Source: Rhodovulum sp. P5 (GTDB lineage: Bacteria > Pseudomonadota > Alphaproteobacteria > Rhodobacterales > Rhodobacteraceae). Taken from it: a stretch of DNA of 64,000 nucleotides. The notes below the pieces were generated by a model that did no database searches, was not told the origin of the DNA, and saw only the letters and a list, made by a program, of their open reading frames with translations. The DNA is taken from positions 1,447,501 through 1,511,500 of the forward strand of contig NZ_CP015039.1 of assembly GCF_002079305.1 (NCBI RefSeq), in the 5' to 3' direction. Positions 1-7,631 of the stretch are shown here, piece after piece. The number at the start of each line of letters is the position of its first letter. The stretch's first letter is position 1. Made by a program: the position numbers and the translations under genes.

Positions 1-53
1 ATATCCTTCAGGGCATGCTGGACCGGCTCCGCCATCTGAGACCTCCCCTATGA
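1..53 (+). CDS. 3' end of an unidentified gene (partial)
   Basis: The third frame is open from the window edge to a TGA at 51-53 and ends in a basic, leucine-rich tail (ILQGMLDRLRHLRPPL). That stop overlaps the ATG of the next gene in an ATGA arrangement, typical of translational coupling. Another frame stops at 37-39 but gives a less protein-like peptide. Too little is present to assign a family. Confidence 0.4.
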   Translation, partial: ILQGMLDRLRHLRPPL

Positions 54-229
54 CAACACCTGCCATCGAGACCCCCTGTGTCCAGATCTGCAATGTCGAC
101 CGTGAAAGCCGGCTTTGCATCGGTTGCCTGCGCTCCATCGATGAAATCGCCGCATGGACGCGGATGAGCCCCGAAGAGCGCCGCCGGGTGATGGACGATC
201 TTCCCGGCCGCAGCCTGCCCCAACGCTGA
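50..229 (+). CDS. DUF1289 family small protein
   Basis: A 59-residue protein with the DUF1289 pattern: TPCVQICNVD, then LCIGCLRSIDEIAAW, then MSPEERRRVMDDL. The cysteine pairs in CVQIC and CIGC suggest a small metal-binding fold, but the family has no established function. The ATG overlaps the stop of the preceding open frame, so the two are probably co-transcribed. It is too short to appear in many ORF scans, yet length and motif match the family closely. Confidence 0.85.
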   Translation: MTTPAIETPCVQICNVDRESRLCIGCLRSIDEIAAWTRMSPEERRRVMDDLPGRSLPQR

Positions 230-245
230 CGGCCTGCGCCCGCCT

Positions 246-271
246 GCCCCTTCTTCTTGGCCCAAATACCC
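246..271 (+). repeat. 26-bp intergenic repeat, copy 1
   Basis: This segment (begins GCCCCTTCTTCTTGG, ends AAATACCC) matches the reverse complement of 45652-45677 at 23 of 26 positions; only the three central bases differ. Both copies lie between convergent gene ends, here between the DUF1289 gene and the tauE-like gene. A role at transcript 3' ends is inferred from position only. Confidence 0.6.
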
Positions 272-308
272 CTATGCGGCTGCCCGCAACCGGCTCAGGT
301 CGCGGGGA

Positions 309-1134
309 TCAGAGCCCCAGCGCCTTCCGCAGCATGTTGCCGGCCACGACAATCGCAAAGAACGCAAACACCCGCCGCAGCGGTTTCGGGTCCAGCCGAT
401 GGGCAAGGCGCGCCCCCAAAGGCGCAGTCAGCAGCGTCATCGCGATGACAACGGCGAAGGCCGGAAGGTTGACCGCCCCAAGGGTAACGGGCGGCCGCAC
501 CGCGTCGGGGATCGTGACCAGCGTGAAGCTCAGAACCGACGGCACGGCGATCAGAACGCCGAAACCCGCCGCCGTCGCCACCGCCTTGTGGATCGGCTTG
601 CCGTACAATGTCATCAGCGGCACGCCGAACATGCCCCCCCCCGATCCCCATCAGAACGGCCAGAAAGCCCACGGTCATCGAAATTGCCAGCCGCGGCAGG
701 CCCACGGGCATCGCATCGCCGAAGCGCCAGTCCTGCCGCCCAAAAGCCAGGTAGAGCCCCGCGCCGACCCCCAGAACACCGAATATCCCCTGCAGGACCA
801 CCGACCGCAGCATGGCCGCCACCAGAACGCCGATAACAGCCCCGATCGCGATACCGGGCGCCCAGCCCCGCAGAACCGCCCAGTCCACCGCCCCCTTGCG
901 ATTGTGGGACAGCACGGACCGGACAGAGGTGACGATAATCGTGGCCAGCGACGTGGCAAGGCAGACCTGCATCAGCTGCGGGCTGTCATAGCCCAGCGCC
1001 GAAAACGCATAGAAGAAGGCCGGGACAAGGATCAGCCCGCCGCCGACGCCCAAAAGCCCGGCAAGCAGACCGGCAAAGGCCCCGATGGCCAGCAACATCG
1101 CCAGAAGCGAAAGCAGAAGGGGGATGTCGGGCAT
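309..1134 (-). pseudogene. TauE/SafE family sulfite/anion permease, frameshifted
   Basis: Two overlapping minus-strand frames together make one TauE/SafE-type membrane protein of about 275 residues. The N-terminal part has the glycine-rich LLAGLLGVGGGLILVPAF motif and several hydrophobic helices up to LAVLMGIGGG. The C-terminal part resumes as MFGVPLMTLYGKPIHKAVATAAG and ends KALGL. The switch is at a run of nine C on the plus strand (634-642); eight would restore one frame. Family members export sulfite or related organosulfur anions across the inner membrane. The gene may be intact if the extra base is a sequencing error; otherwise it is a pseudogene or a phase-variable gene. The two halves show no other decay. 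Confidence 0.85.
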
Positions 1135-1198
1135 GCGGGCGCTCCCGTAATTCGGATGCCCGCCCTATAGCCACCCCAGACTGCGGGGACCAGCGCGA

Positions 1199-2203
1199 TC
1201 AGGCCGCCCGCGGCAGTTGGGCCAGGGCGTCGTCCAGGACCTCCAGCCCCGCCTGCGGGCGCGTCGCCCCTTCGGAAAGAACCCGCCGCCACGCCCGCGC
1301 CCCCGGCTGACCGGAAAACAGCCCCAGCATATGGCGCGTGACCGAATGCAGCCGCCCGCCGCCGGCCAGATGGCGGGCGATATAGGGCTTCATCTCTTCG
1401 GCGACCTGCCGCGCGGTCTTGCGCCCCGGCTGGCCAAAGATCACCTCGTCCGCGCCCAGCAGGATCTCTGCGGGGTCGTTATAGGCCGCGCGCCCGATCA
1501 TCACCCCGTCCATCCCTGCGGCAAGCTGGGCCTGTGCTTCGGGCAGGGATTCGATCCCCCCGTTAATCGACAGATGCAGGTCGGGGAAGTCCCGTTTCAT
1601 CGCATGCACAAGCGCATAGTCCAACGGCGGAACGTCCCGGTTTTCCTTCGGGCTCAGCCCCTGCAGCCATGCCTTTCGGGCGTGGATCGTGAACCGCGTC
1701 ACGCCAGCGGCCCGCACGGTCTGCAGAATGGCGGGCAAGACCTCGGCCGGGTCCTGATCGTCCACGCCGATCCGGCATTTCACCGTCACCTCGACCGAAC
1801 CCGCCGCGCGCATCGCGGCCACGCAGTCGGCCACCAGGTCCGGCGTCTTCATCAGAACCGCGCCGAACGTCCCCGATTGAACGCGGTCCGACGGGCAGCC
1901 GACATTCAGGTTGACCTCGTCATATCCTTCCTCGCAACACATGCGGGTGGCTTCGGCAAGCTCTGCCGGATCGGACCCGCCAAGTTGCACGGCCACCGGA
2001 TGCTCAGCCACATCAAAGGCCAGCAAATGCCGCGCCTGACCCCGCACAAGCGCCGGCGCCGTGACCATCTCGGTATAAAGCAGCGTGTGCGCGCTCATGA
2101 GCCGATGGAAATAGCGGCAATGGCGGTCCGTCCAATCCATCATCGGGGCCACGCTGAGGCGGCTGTTGTAACTCAAGTGGAACTGTTCCCGTTCATCAGT
2201 CAC
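1199..2203 (-). CDS. dusA: tRNA-dihydrouridine(20/20a) synthase DusA
   Basis: FMN-dependent enzyme that reduces uridine in the tRNA D-loop. The sequence shows RLSVAPMMDWTDRHCRYFHR near the N terminus, the catalytic-cysteine segment NLNVGCPSDR (Cys about 103), KCRIGVDD, and SINGGIESL followed by DGVMIGRAAYNDP, all in family order in a TIM-barrel protein. I use the GTG at 2203, giving 334 residues, the usual DusA length. The open frame continues upstream to 2452, but that extension is arginine-rich and not protein-like. An in-frame TTG near 2175 is an alternative start. The ribosome binding site is weak. Confidence 0.93.
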   Translation of the reverse strand: MTDEREQFHLSYNSRLSVAPMMDWTDRHCRYFHRLMSAHTLLYTEMVTAPALVRGQARHLLAFDVAEHPVAVQLGGSDPAELAEATRMCCEEGYDEVNLNVGCPSDRVQSGTFGAVLMKTPDLVADCVAAMRAAGSVEVTVKCRIGVDDQDPAEVLPAILQTVRAAGVTRFTIHARKAWLQGLSPKENRDVPPLDYALVHAMKRDFPDLHLSINGGIESLPEAQAQLAAGMDGVMIGRAAYNDPAEILLGADEVIFGQPGRKTARQVAEEMKPYIARHLAGGGRLHSVTRHMLGLFSGQPGARAWRRVLSEGATRPQAGLEVLDDALAQLPRAA

Positions 2204-2492
2204 TGAAGGGGCGCTTTCGTGTTGGATCACCGCAGCAAAGCGGCCTGAAAGGGTTCGGGGGACACGCGGCTGGACACGCGCTGTGCCCCATCGCTGGCTC
2301 GCTGCGAAGCGCAGCCCCCCGATATCGGTCCAAAAGCGACATACGAAAACTGGAACAAGATGGCGAGTGCGGATTCGCCGCCCACCGCAAAACCGATGCG
2401 GTCGGATCGCTGAAGTTGCGCGTCTTGAGGCAGCCAAGCAGCCGCTTGGCATTCAAGCTCCCCGGCGGGCTCATTGATGCTATCGTGCCGCC

Positions 2493-3497
2493 ATGGGGGC
2501 GGTCACTTCTCTTTTCCTGCGCAAGGTCGTTCTGGCCGCCGGCAACCGGGTGGACGGGCCGGCGCTGCTGCGCTCGGTCGGGCTTGACCCCGACGCCGAC
2601 ATCGACCCGTCAACCATGATCTCAGACACGGCCTATTACGGAATGCTGGAACAGATCGCGGCGGGCCTTGGCGATGCCACAGACTTCCCGCTGCATGTCG
2701 GGGCCAGCATGATATGCGACGACTACGGCGCCTTTGGCCTTGCGTGGAAAACCGCGCCAACGCTGAGGGACTCCTTTGCCCGGGCAGAACGCTACTGGCG
2801 GCTCCTGACCAGCGTGTCAGAGCATGAGGTCCGCTGGGCGGGGGACGATGCGTGGTTCTTCCTGCACCGGGCGGGCACCCGCAGGCTTGGGATGAGGCTG
2901 TCCAACGAAGCCACGCTGGCCAGTGTCATGTCGCTGATCCGGCAGGTCTCCGAAGCGCCCATCACCGCGGTCGAGGTCCATTTCAGACACCCGGCGCCCC
3001 CGACACTCACGGCCCATGAACGCTATTTCGGCTGCCCCGCCATTTTCGGGTCCGACCGGGATGCGCTTCTGCTTCCCGGCGCTGTGCTGTCGCGGCCCAA
3101 CCGGCAGGGCGACACGGGGATCACGCGGTTCCTGCTGCAGCATCTGGATGCGGAGCTGGACAAACTCGGCACCGACCGCAGCCTCGGCCAGACGGTGCGG
3201 GGGGCGATTGCGCAGGCGCTGAGCGCGGGCGTGCCGAAAGCGGCCGAGGTCGCCGCGCGACTGGGGATCAGCGAACGGACGCTGCAGCGCCGTCTGGGCG
3301 AAGAGGGCCTTTCCTTCCAGAAACTGGTGGACGAGGCGCGGCGCGAACTGGCCGAGGGCCTGTTGGCGGAACGCGACTATGCGCTGGCCGAGATCGCCTT
3401 CCTGACCGGGTTTTCCGGACAAAGCGCGTTCACCCGCGCCTTCCGTCGTTGGCGGAACGAAACGCCGGCCGCCTACCGGGCCGCGCAAAAGGGCTGA
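2493..3497 (+). CDS. AraC family transcriptional regulator
   Basis: A 334-residue regulator with an N-terminal ligand-sensing domain of the Arabinose_bd/OruR type (roughly residues 10-200) and a C-terminal AraC-type helix-turn-helix region (about 230-330). The latter includes AARLGISERTLQRRLGEEG and FLTGFSGQSAFTRAFRRWRNETPAAYR, the classic AraC signature. It probably binds DNA as an activator responding to a small molecule. It lies 107 bp upstream of the NmrA-like/DUF4345 pair on the same strand, which makes those genes plausible targets. The ligand cannot be read from the sequence. Confidence 0.9.
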   Translation: MGAVTSLFLRKVVLAAGNRVDGPALLRSVGLDPDADIDPSTMISDTAYYGMLEQIAAGLGDATDFPLHVGASMICDDYGAFGLAWKTAPTLRDSFARAERYWRLLTSVSEHEVRWAGDDAWFFLHRAGTRRLGMRLSNEATLASVMSLIRQVSEAPITAVEVHFRHPAPPTLTAHERYFGCPAIFGSDRDALLLPGAVLSRPNRQGDTGITRFLLQHLDAELDKLGTDRSLGQTVRGAIAQALSAGVPKAAEVAARLGISERTLQRRLGEEGLSFQKLVDEARRELAEGLLAERDYALAEIAFLTGFSGQSAFTRAFRRWRNETPAAYRAAQKG

Positions 3498-3604
3498 CAG
3501 GGTTGATCCGGCGCGTGGGATCAAAGACTTGGCGGGCCGGGTCAATCCACAGGCCGCCGTCGCGCGCATACTGGCTGTATCACGCGAACCAAGGGAGACA
3601 CGCG

Positions 3605-4432
3605 ATGCAGACCCAACCCATTCTCGTCATCGGCGCAACCGGCAAGACCGGATCGCGCATCGCCGACCGGCTGACCCGGCAGGGCCACACCGTGCGCCGG
3701 GGCTCTCGCCGGGCAGATATTCCGTTCGACTGGGAGGATACGACCACATGGGCACCCGCGCTGCAGGGCGTCTCCGCCGCCTATATCTCCTACTTCCCCG
3801 ATCTCGCCTTTCCCGGCGCCGTGGAAAAGGTGGCGGCCCTGTGCGCGGTGGCGCAGCGCGCGGATGTTGGGCACCTGGTGCTGCTATCGGGCCGCGGTGA
3901 GCACCACGCACGGCAGGGCGAAGAGGTCGTGCGCGCCTCGGGGCTCGACTTCACGCTCCTCCGTGCGGCGTGGTTCGCGCAGAACTTCAGCGAAGGCTAT
4001 TTGCGCGAGCAGGTGCTGAACGGCGTGATCGCGATGCCCGGTGGCGATGTGACGGAACCCATCATCGATGTCGATGACATCGCCGATGTCGCGGTCGCCG
4101 CGCTGACTGAGCCCGGCCATTCCGGCCAACTTTATGAACTGACCGGCCCGCGGCTGCTAAGTTTCGCCGAGATGGCCGCCGAGCTGTCAAAGGCCACCGG
4201 CCGGCCAATTCGCCATGTGCCCATTACCTTCGATGAATTCCACGACGGGCTGGTGCAGGTTGGCGGCGCGTTCGTCGCCGATGTCTTTACCGCCATCGCC
4301 CGAGAAACGCTGGACGGGCGCAACGCCCATCTTGCCGACGGGGTGGAACGCGCCCTTGGTCGGCCGCCGCGAGACTTTGCCGATTTCGCCCGGCGCGTCG
4401 CAATCGCCGGCACATGGACCGCCGCCGCCTGA
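3605..4432 (+). CDS. NmrA-like NAD(P)-binding oxidoreductase
   Basis: A 275-residue atypical short-chain dehydrogenase/NmrA-like protein. The N-terminal Rossmann motif is ILVIGATGKTGSRIADRL, followed by the YISYFPDLAFPGA and LLRAAWFAQNFSEGYL segments common in this family, and IIDVDDIADVAVAAL. It lacks a standard Tyr-x3-Lys active site, so it could be a reductase or a redox-sensing NAD(P) binder. The ATG at 3605 has AGGGAG upstream. It is followed at 23 bp by a DUF4345 membrane protein, and both follow an AraC-type regulator, suggesting an inducible two-gene operon. Confidence 0.85.
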   Translation: MQTQPILVIGATGKTGSRIADRLTRQGHTVRRGSRRADIPFDWEDTTTWAPALQGVSAAYISYFPDLAFPGAVEKVAALCAVAQRADVGHLVLLSGRGEHHARQGEEVVRASGLDFTLLRAAWFAQNFSEGYLREQVLNGVIAMPGGDVTEPIIDVDDIADVAVAALTEPGHSGQLYELTGPRLLSFAEMAAELSKATGRPIRHVPITFDEFHDGLVQVGGAFVADVFTAIARETLDGRNAHLADGVERALGRPPRDFADFARRVAIAGTWTAAA

Positions 4433-4455
4433 CCCCTTCGACAAAAGGACATCCC

Positions 4456-4881
4456 ATGACCCTGACACGTTTTCAGAAGATCGCACTTGGCATTTCCGGC
4501 ATCACGGCCTTCGGCATCGGCGCTGCCATCCTGACCGCGCCGCACGCCTTCTATGCCGGCTATGGCATCGCACTTGGAACCGAGCCCAGCCTGCTTAGCG
4601 AGTTGCGCGCCCCGGCCGCCAGTCTGGCAGCCTTCGGCCTGCTCATGCTCGCCGGGATCGTGCGCCAAGGCTTTGCGCCCGTATCGATGGCCGTGGCGCT
4701 GACGGTGTTTCTGGCCTTCCCCGCGGGGCGTCTGGTCGGCGTGCTCGTCGATGGCATCCCCTCGGCCGGGCTTCTCGGCGCGCTGGCCGTCGAACTGGGG
4801 ATCGCAGGGCTGTGCCTTGTGGCCTTTCGCCCCCGACCTGCAACACTGGCAAAAGGTGGCAGACGGGTCACTGCCCCGTGA
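4456..4881 (+). CDS. DUF4345-like small membrane protein
   Basis: A 141-residue hydrophobic protein with about four predicted membrane helices (roughly residues 8-30, 48-66, 73-95 and 100-120). The pattern ALGISGITAFGIGAAILTAPHAFYAGYGI, then ELRAPAASLAAFGLLML, then FPAGRLVGVLVDG matches small inner-membrane proteins of the DUF4345 type, which have no known function. It has AAAGGA upstream of the ATG and follows the NmrA-like gene closely, so the two are probably one transcript. Confidence 0.75.
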   Translation: MTLTRFQKIALGISGITAFGIGAAILTAPHAFYAGYGIALGTEPSLLSELRAPAASLAAFGLLMLAGIVRQGFAPVSMAVALTVFLAFPAGRLVGVLVDGIPSAGLLGALAVELGIAGLCLVAFRPRPATLAKGGRRVTAP

Positions 4882-4953
4882 TGCCGCGCCGCTGCAATGG
4901 GCGGCCCCCACCGCCCCTGAAAGACCGGTATCACGTGCATTGAAACACCGACT

Positions 4954-5421
4954 TTGCACCTATTGTGCGGAAAGATCGCCTCCGGAAAGTCCACCTTGGC
5001 ACGCGAACTTTGCCTACCGCGCGAAAACGTCTTGATTGCCGAACACGACTGGCTGACCGGGCATTATTCCGATCAGATGGTGTCGATCCCCGACTATGTG
5101 CGCTGCGCATCGAAACTGCGGGCAATCATGGGGCCCCATGTCGTCTCTTTGCTGAATGCAGGCGTCTCGGTGGTACTGGATTTTCCGGCAAATACGGTCG
5201 AGACCCGCCGCTGGATGCGCGGCATCCTCGACCGGACGACGGCGTCGCACGTCCTCCACCTGCTGGACGTCCCCGATGAAGTCTGCATGGACAGGTTGCG
5301 CGCCCGCAATGCGCGGGGCGATCACCCCTTTGATGTGACCGAGGCGCAATTCCGGCAAATCAACGTTCACTTCGCCCCGCCGTCACCGGATGAAGGCTTC
5401 GTCATCCTGGCGCATGGGTAG
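4954..5421 (+). CDS. Small P-loop kinase/ATPase (AAA_33 type)
   Basis: A 155-residue protein with an N-terminal Walker A motif (LLCGKIASGKSTLARELC) at residues 3-20, an aspartate-containing SVVLDFPAN strand that resembles Walker B, and a lid-like DRLRARNARGDHPFDVTEAQF segment. This is the layout of small nucleotide or shikimate-kinase-like enzymes and of chloramphenicol phosphotransferase-like ATP-binding proteins. The reading frame has no upstream ATG; translation must begin at the TTG at 4954 or very near it, because the P-loop starts almost immediately. The substrate is unknown. Confidence 0.8.
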   Translation: MHLLCGKIASGKSTLARELCLPRENVLIAEHDWLTGHYSDQMVSIPDYVRCASKLRAIMGPHVVSLLNAGVSVVLDFPANTVETRRWMRGILDRTTASHVLHLLDVPDEVCMDRLRARNARGDHPFDVTEAQFRQINVHFAPPSPDEGFVILAHG

Positions 5422-5457
5422 CGGAGTGTCTGGCCCGTGTCGGCCCGCGCCACGCCT

Positions 5458-7032
5458 TCAGGACGTTCCGCTTGTCCTGTCACCAGTTCGCGGCATCGTG
5501 CAGTCGGCACAAGTCCCTGCAACCCTGTCGCGTGCCGGAACCCGTGCCATGACCTTTTCGAGGGTATCGAGGTCCAGCGCAGCCTCGGCGGCAAATGTGC
5601 CGGCATAAGCAAGCTGCTCCTGCTTCAGTTCATAGCAGGTCGCGCCCTTGATATCGACCAGCGTCGCGTGCATTCCGGATTCGCTAAATGCCGCGTGGCG
5701 TTTCAGGAAGAACTCGCCGCAACACATGCCGACATAGCTTTCCACGCCGCGGCCCCGCATGTCGTCCAGCGTCTCGACGAGATGTTCGTAGTTGAGGATG
5801 GTCAGAACCTCCATGTTGCGTTCCCGCCCCATCCGGTAGGTTTCCCCAACGTCGCACCGCCCGCATTCCACGCAGTCTGTATCGTGACGCCATGTGCACC
5901 ACGCGGGTTTCGCGCAATAGGGCACCAGCATCACCTCGGCACGCTCCAGCGCCGCGAGCGTATTGTCAGAGGGCCCCGCGAGCATCACGGCAGAGGTCTC
6001 TTCGGCCGAAAGCCCAAGGTCGGACCGAAGCCGATGCTTGGACACCGCGGTTTGAACAAGGGCCACGAGGTCGTTCGCCGTAAACCCAACCATGTCCGGC
6101 GCGATATCGGCCAGCAGCCCGGCTGCGATTTCCGGCAGGTCGTCCATACGCTGCCCGACCAAGCCCTGGGCGAGGCGCTGCAAACTGTCCGGCGGTGTGA
6201 TATGTCCGTCCGTGGCAAAGCGCAGGTCCGACACGATCACCCCGTCCACATCCAGCAAAAGCCTCAGCGTCGCGCCCGCGGTCTTGTCCAGCGTCTCGAA
6301 ACCGGCCGGACCCGCAGACCATGGGCGCTCGACCGGACCTGCCGTACTCTTCGAAACCTCGCCGGCCACCGCCAGCGGGACGCCAAGGTGCGACTGCGCC
6401 GCGGCAAGCAGGGCCGCCTGCACGTCGCCGGCATCGGGCACGGCGCCGAGGAGGTCTTCAAGCGACGTCATCCGGTCCCGCGCCTGTTCCAGCCCCGTTC
6501 GCGTCAGCTTTTCGGTCGGCACCAGAAGCGCCTGCAACGTCGTTTCCAGATCGAGGGACACGATCAGATTGGCGTAAAGCAGCGCCGATGCCCCCTCCTC
6601 TGCCATAAACACGGCGCCGATCTTGCGGCCATCGGCCGTTTCCAGATCGTTCGGGGGTTTGAGCGCGGTAGCGATCCCCAGCCGATCAAGCGCGCCGGCG
6701 ACGATCCCCGCCCCGGTTTCCAGACGCTGGGCAAGACAACGCCCAAGACGGGCGGCAGGAACGACAAGGCTCATGCCCTGATGCCCGGCGTCAACAAACA
6801 GCGCCCCGCCGCTCGTGACCCGGCGACTGACATCGATCCCGGCGCCGATGCAGTAGTCTTGCCTGACCTCATGTTCGAAAGCCTGATGACAGCCGATGCT
6901 GACCGCGGGCATCACGCGATGAAAAAGCACCCGGTCGCCCCCACATCCGGCGGCATGGTCGGCCAACGCCGCACGCTCCCACGCCGCAATGGATGCGGCA
7001 GAGGTCAGGCTGACCGGTCCCTTTTCAGACAA
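5458..7032 (-). CDS. Lipoate-protein ligase-like domain fused to DUF116
   Basis: A 524-residue two-domain protein. Residues about 1-250 resemble the LplA/biotin-ligase catalytic fold: SRRVTSGGALFVDAGHQGMS corresponds to the RRxSGGGAV loop of lipoate ligases, and PPNDLETADGRKIGAVFM to the NDL...GKKIaG segment. Residues about 340-500 match DUF116, with a cysteine cluster around residue 371 onward (VPYCAKPAWC, then CVECGRC) and later GMCCGEFF, suggesting a metal or iron-sulfur site. Lipoate ligases attach lipoyl groups to carrier lysines; the DUF116 role is unknown. No lipoyl carrier protein gene lies nearby. Codon usage looks native. Confidence 0.82.
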   Translation of the reverse strand: MSEKGPVSLTSAASIAAWERAALADHAAGCGGDRVLFHRVMPAVSIGCHQAFEHEVRQDYCIGAGIDVSRRVTSGGALFVDAGHQGMSLVVPAARLGRCLAQRLETGAGIVAGALDRLGIATALKPPNDLETADGRKIGAVFMAEEGASALLYANLIVSLDLETTLQALLVPTEKLTRTGLEQARDRMTSLEDLLGAVPDAGDVQAALLAAAQSHLGVPLAVAGEVSKSTAGPVERPWSAGPAGFETLDKTAGATLRLLLDVDGVIVSDLRFATDGHITPPDSLQRLAQGLVGQRMDDLPEIAAGLLADIAPDMVGFTANDLVALVQTAVSKHRLRSDLGLSAEETSAVMLAGPSDNTLAALERAEVMLVPYCAKPAWCTWRHDTDCVECGRCDVGETYRMGRERNMEVLTILNYEHLVETLDDMRGRGVESYVGMCCGEFFLKRHAAFSESGMHATLVDIKGATCYELKQEQLAYAGTFAAEAALDLDTLEKVMARVPARDRVAGTCADCTMPRTGDRTSGTS

Positions 7033-7250
7033 GCGCGTTCTCCAGTCTTCTGCTCACGAACACTGTCAGAAGGCGGGAGCGTTCTGTCAATGACACGCAT
7101 CTGGAGACCCACGCTTGCGCGGCCGGTGCCATCGCTCCCTTTTGGCGGTCATGGCGCTTGATGGCGCCAAAGATGCTGTGCCCCGCCGCGACCATCCGGC
7201 AGTGTCACGGACGTGTTACGAAGACCCTGCAAAAAAGTCAGGTAACAAAT

Positions 7251-7547
7251 ATGAGTCGAAGAATGCGGATTTCCCTTCTGGTTGCCCTTGCGCTGACGGC
7301 CACGCCCTCGCTTTCTGGCGAGGTTCCCGAAGGCGACGCGGACTATGGGCGAGAGTTGTTCTCGGTCCTCTGCGTGTCCTGCCACAACGAAGACGCCAGG
7401 GGGGACGAACGTGCGCCGGACATTCGCGGCGCGACCATCGCCGCGATCCGGCGGGGAACCTCTGGCATGGACTCGATGCAGGATTTCGGTTTCGACGAGG
7501 AACAGGTCCTCGCCATGCGCGCCTATCTCGCGCTTCTGGCGGACTAG
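7251..7547 (+). CDS. Small monoheme c-type cytochrome
   Basis: A 98-residue exported cytochrome c. A Sec signal peptide (MSRRMRISLLVALALTATPSLSGE) precedes one heme-binding CVSCH motif (about residues 38-42) and a possible Met axial ligand in GMDSMQDFGF, ending with a typical YLALLAD helix. The ATG at 7251 gives a clean signal peptide; the open frame extends further upstream without one. It lies convergent to the diheme cytochrome gene at 7632-9269, with a hairpin between them. Confidence 0.88.
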   Translation: MSRRMRISLLVALALTATPSLSGEVPEGDADYGRELFSVLCVSCHNEDARGDERAPDIRGATIAAIRRGTSGMDSMQDFGFDEEQVLAMRAYLALLAD

Positions 7548-7588
7548 GCCACCCGTTCCCGTCGAACGCGCCACCGGGGCACTATAAA

Positions 7589-7615
7589 GCGGAGCCCTCC
7601 GCCGGAAGGCTCCGC
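7589..7615. terminator. Hairpin between convergent cytochrome genes
   Basis: GCGGAGCC (7589-7596) pairs perfectly with GGCTCCGC (7608-7615), and TCC/GGA adds three inner pairs after one mismatch. There is no T tract, so it may act as a bidirectional 3' end or stabiliser rather than a classic terminator. Confidence 0.5.
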
Positions 7616-7631
7616 CATCAGGATCGCCCGA

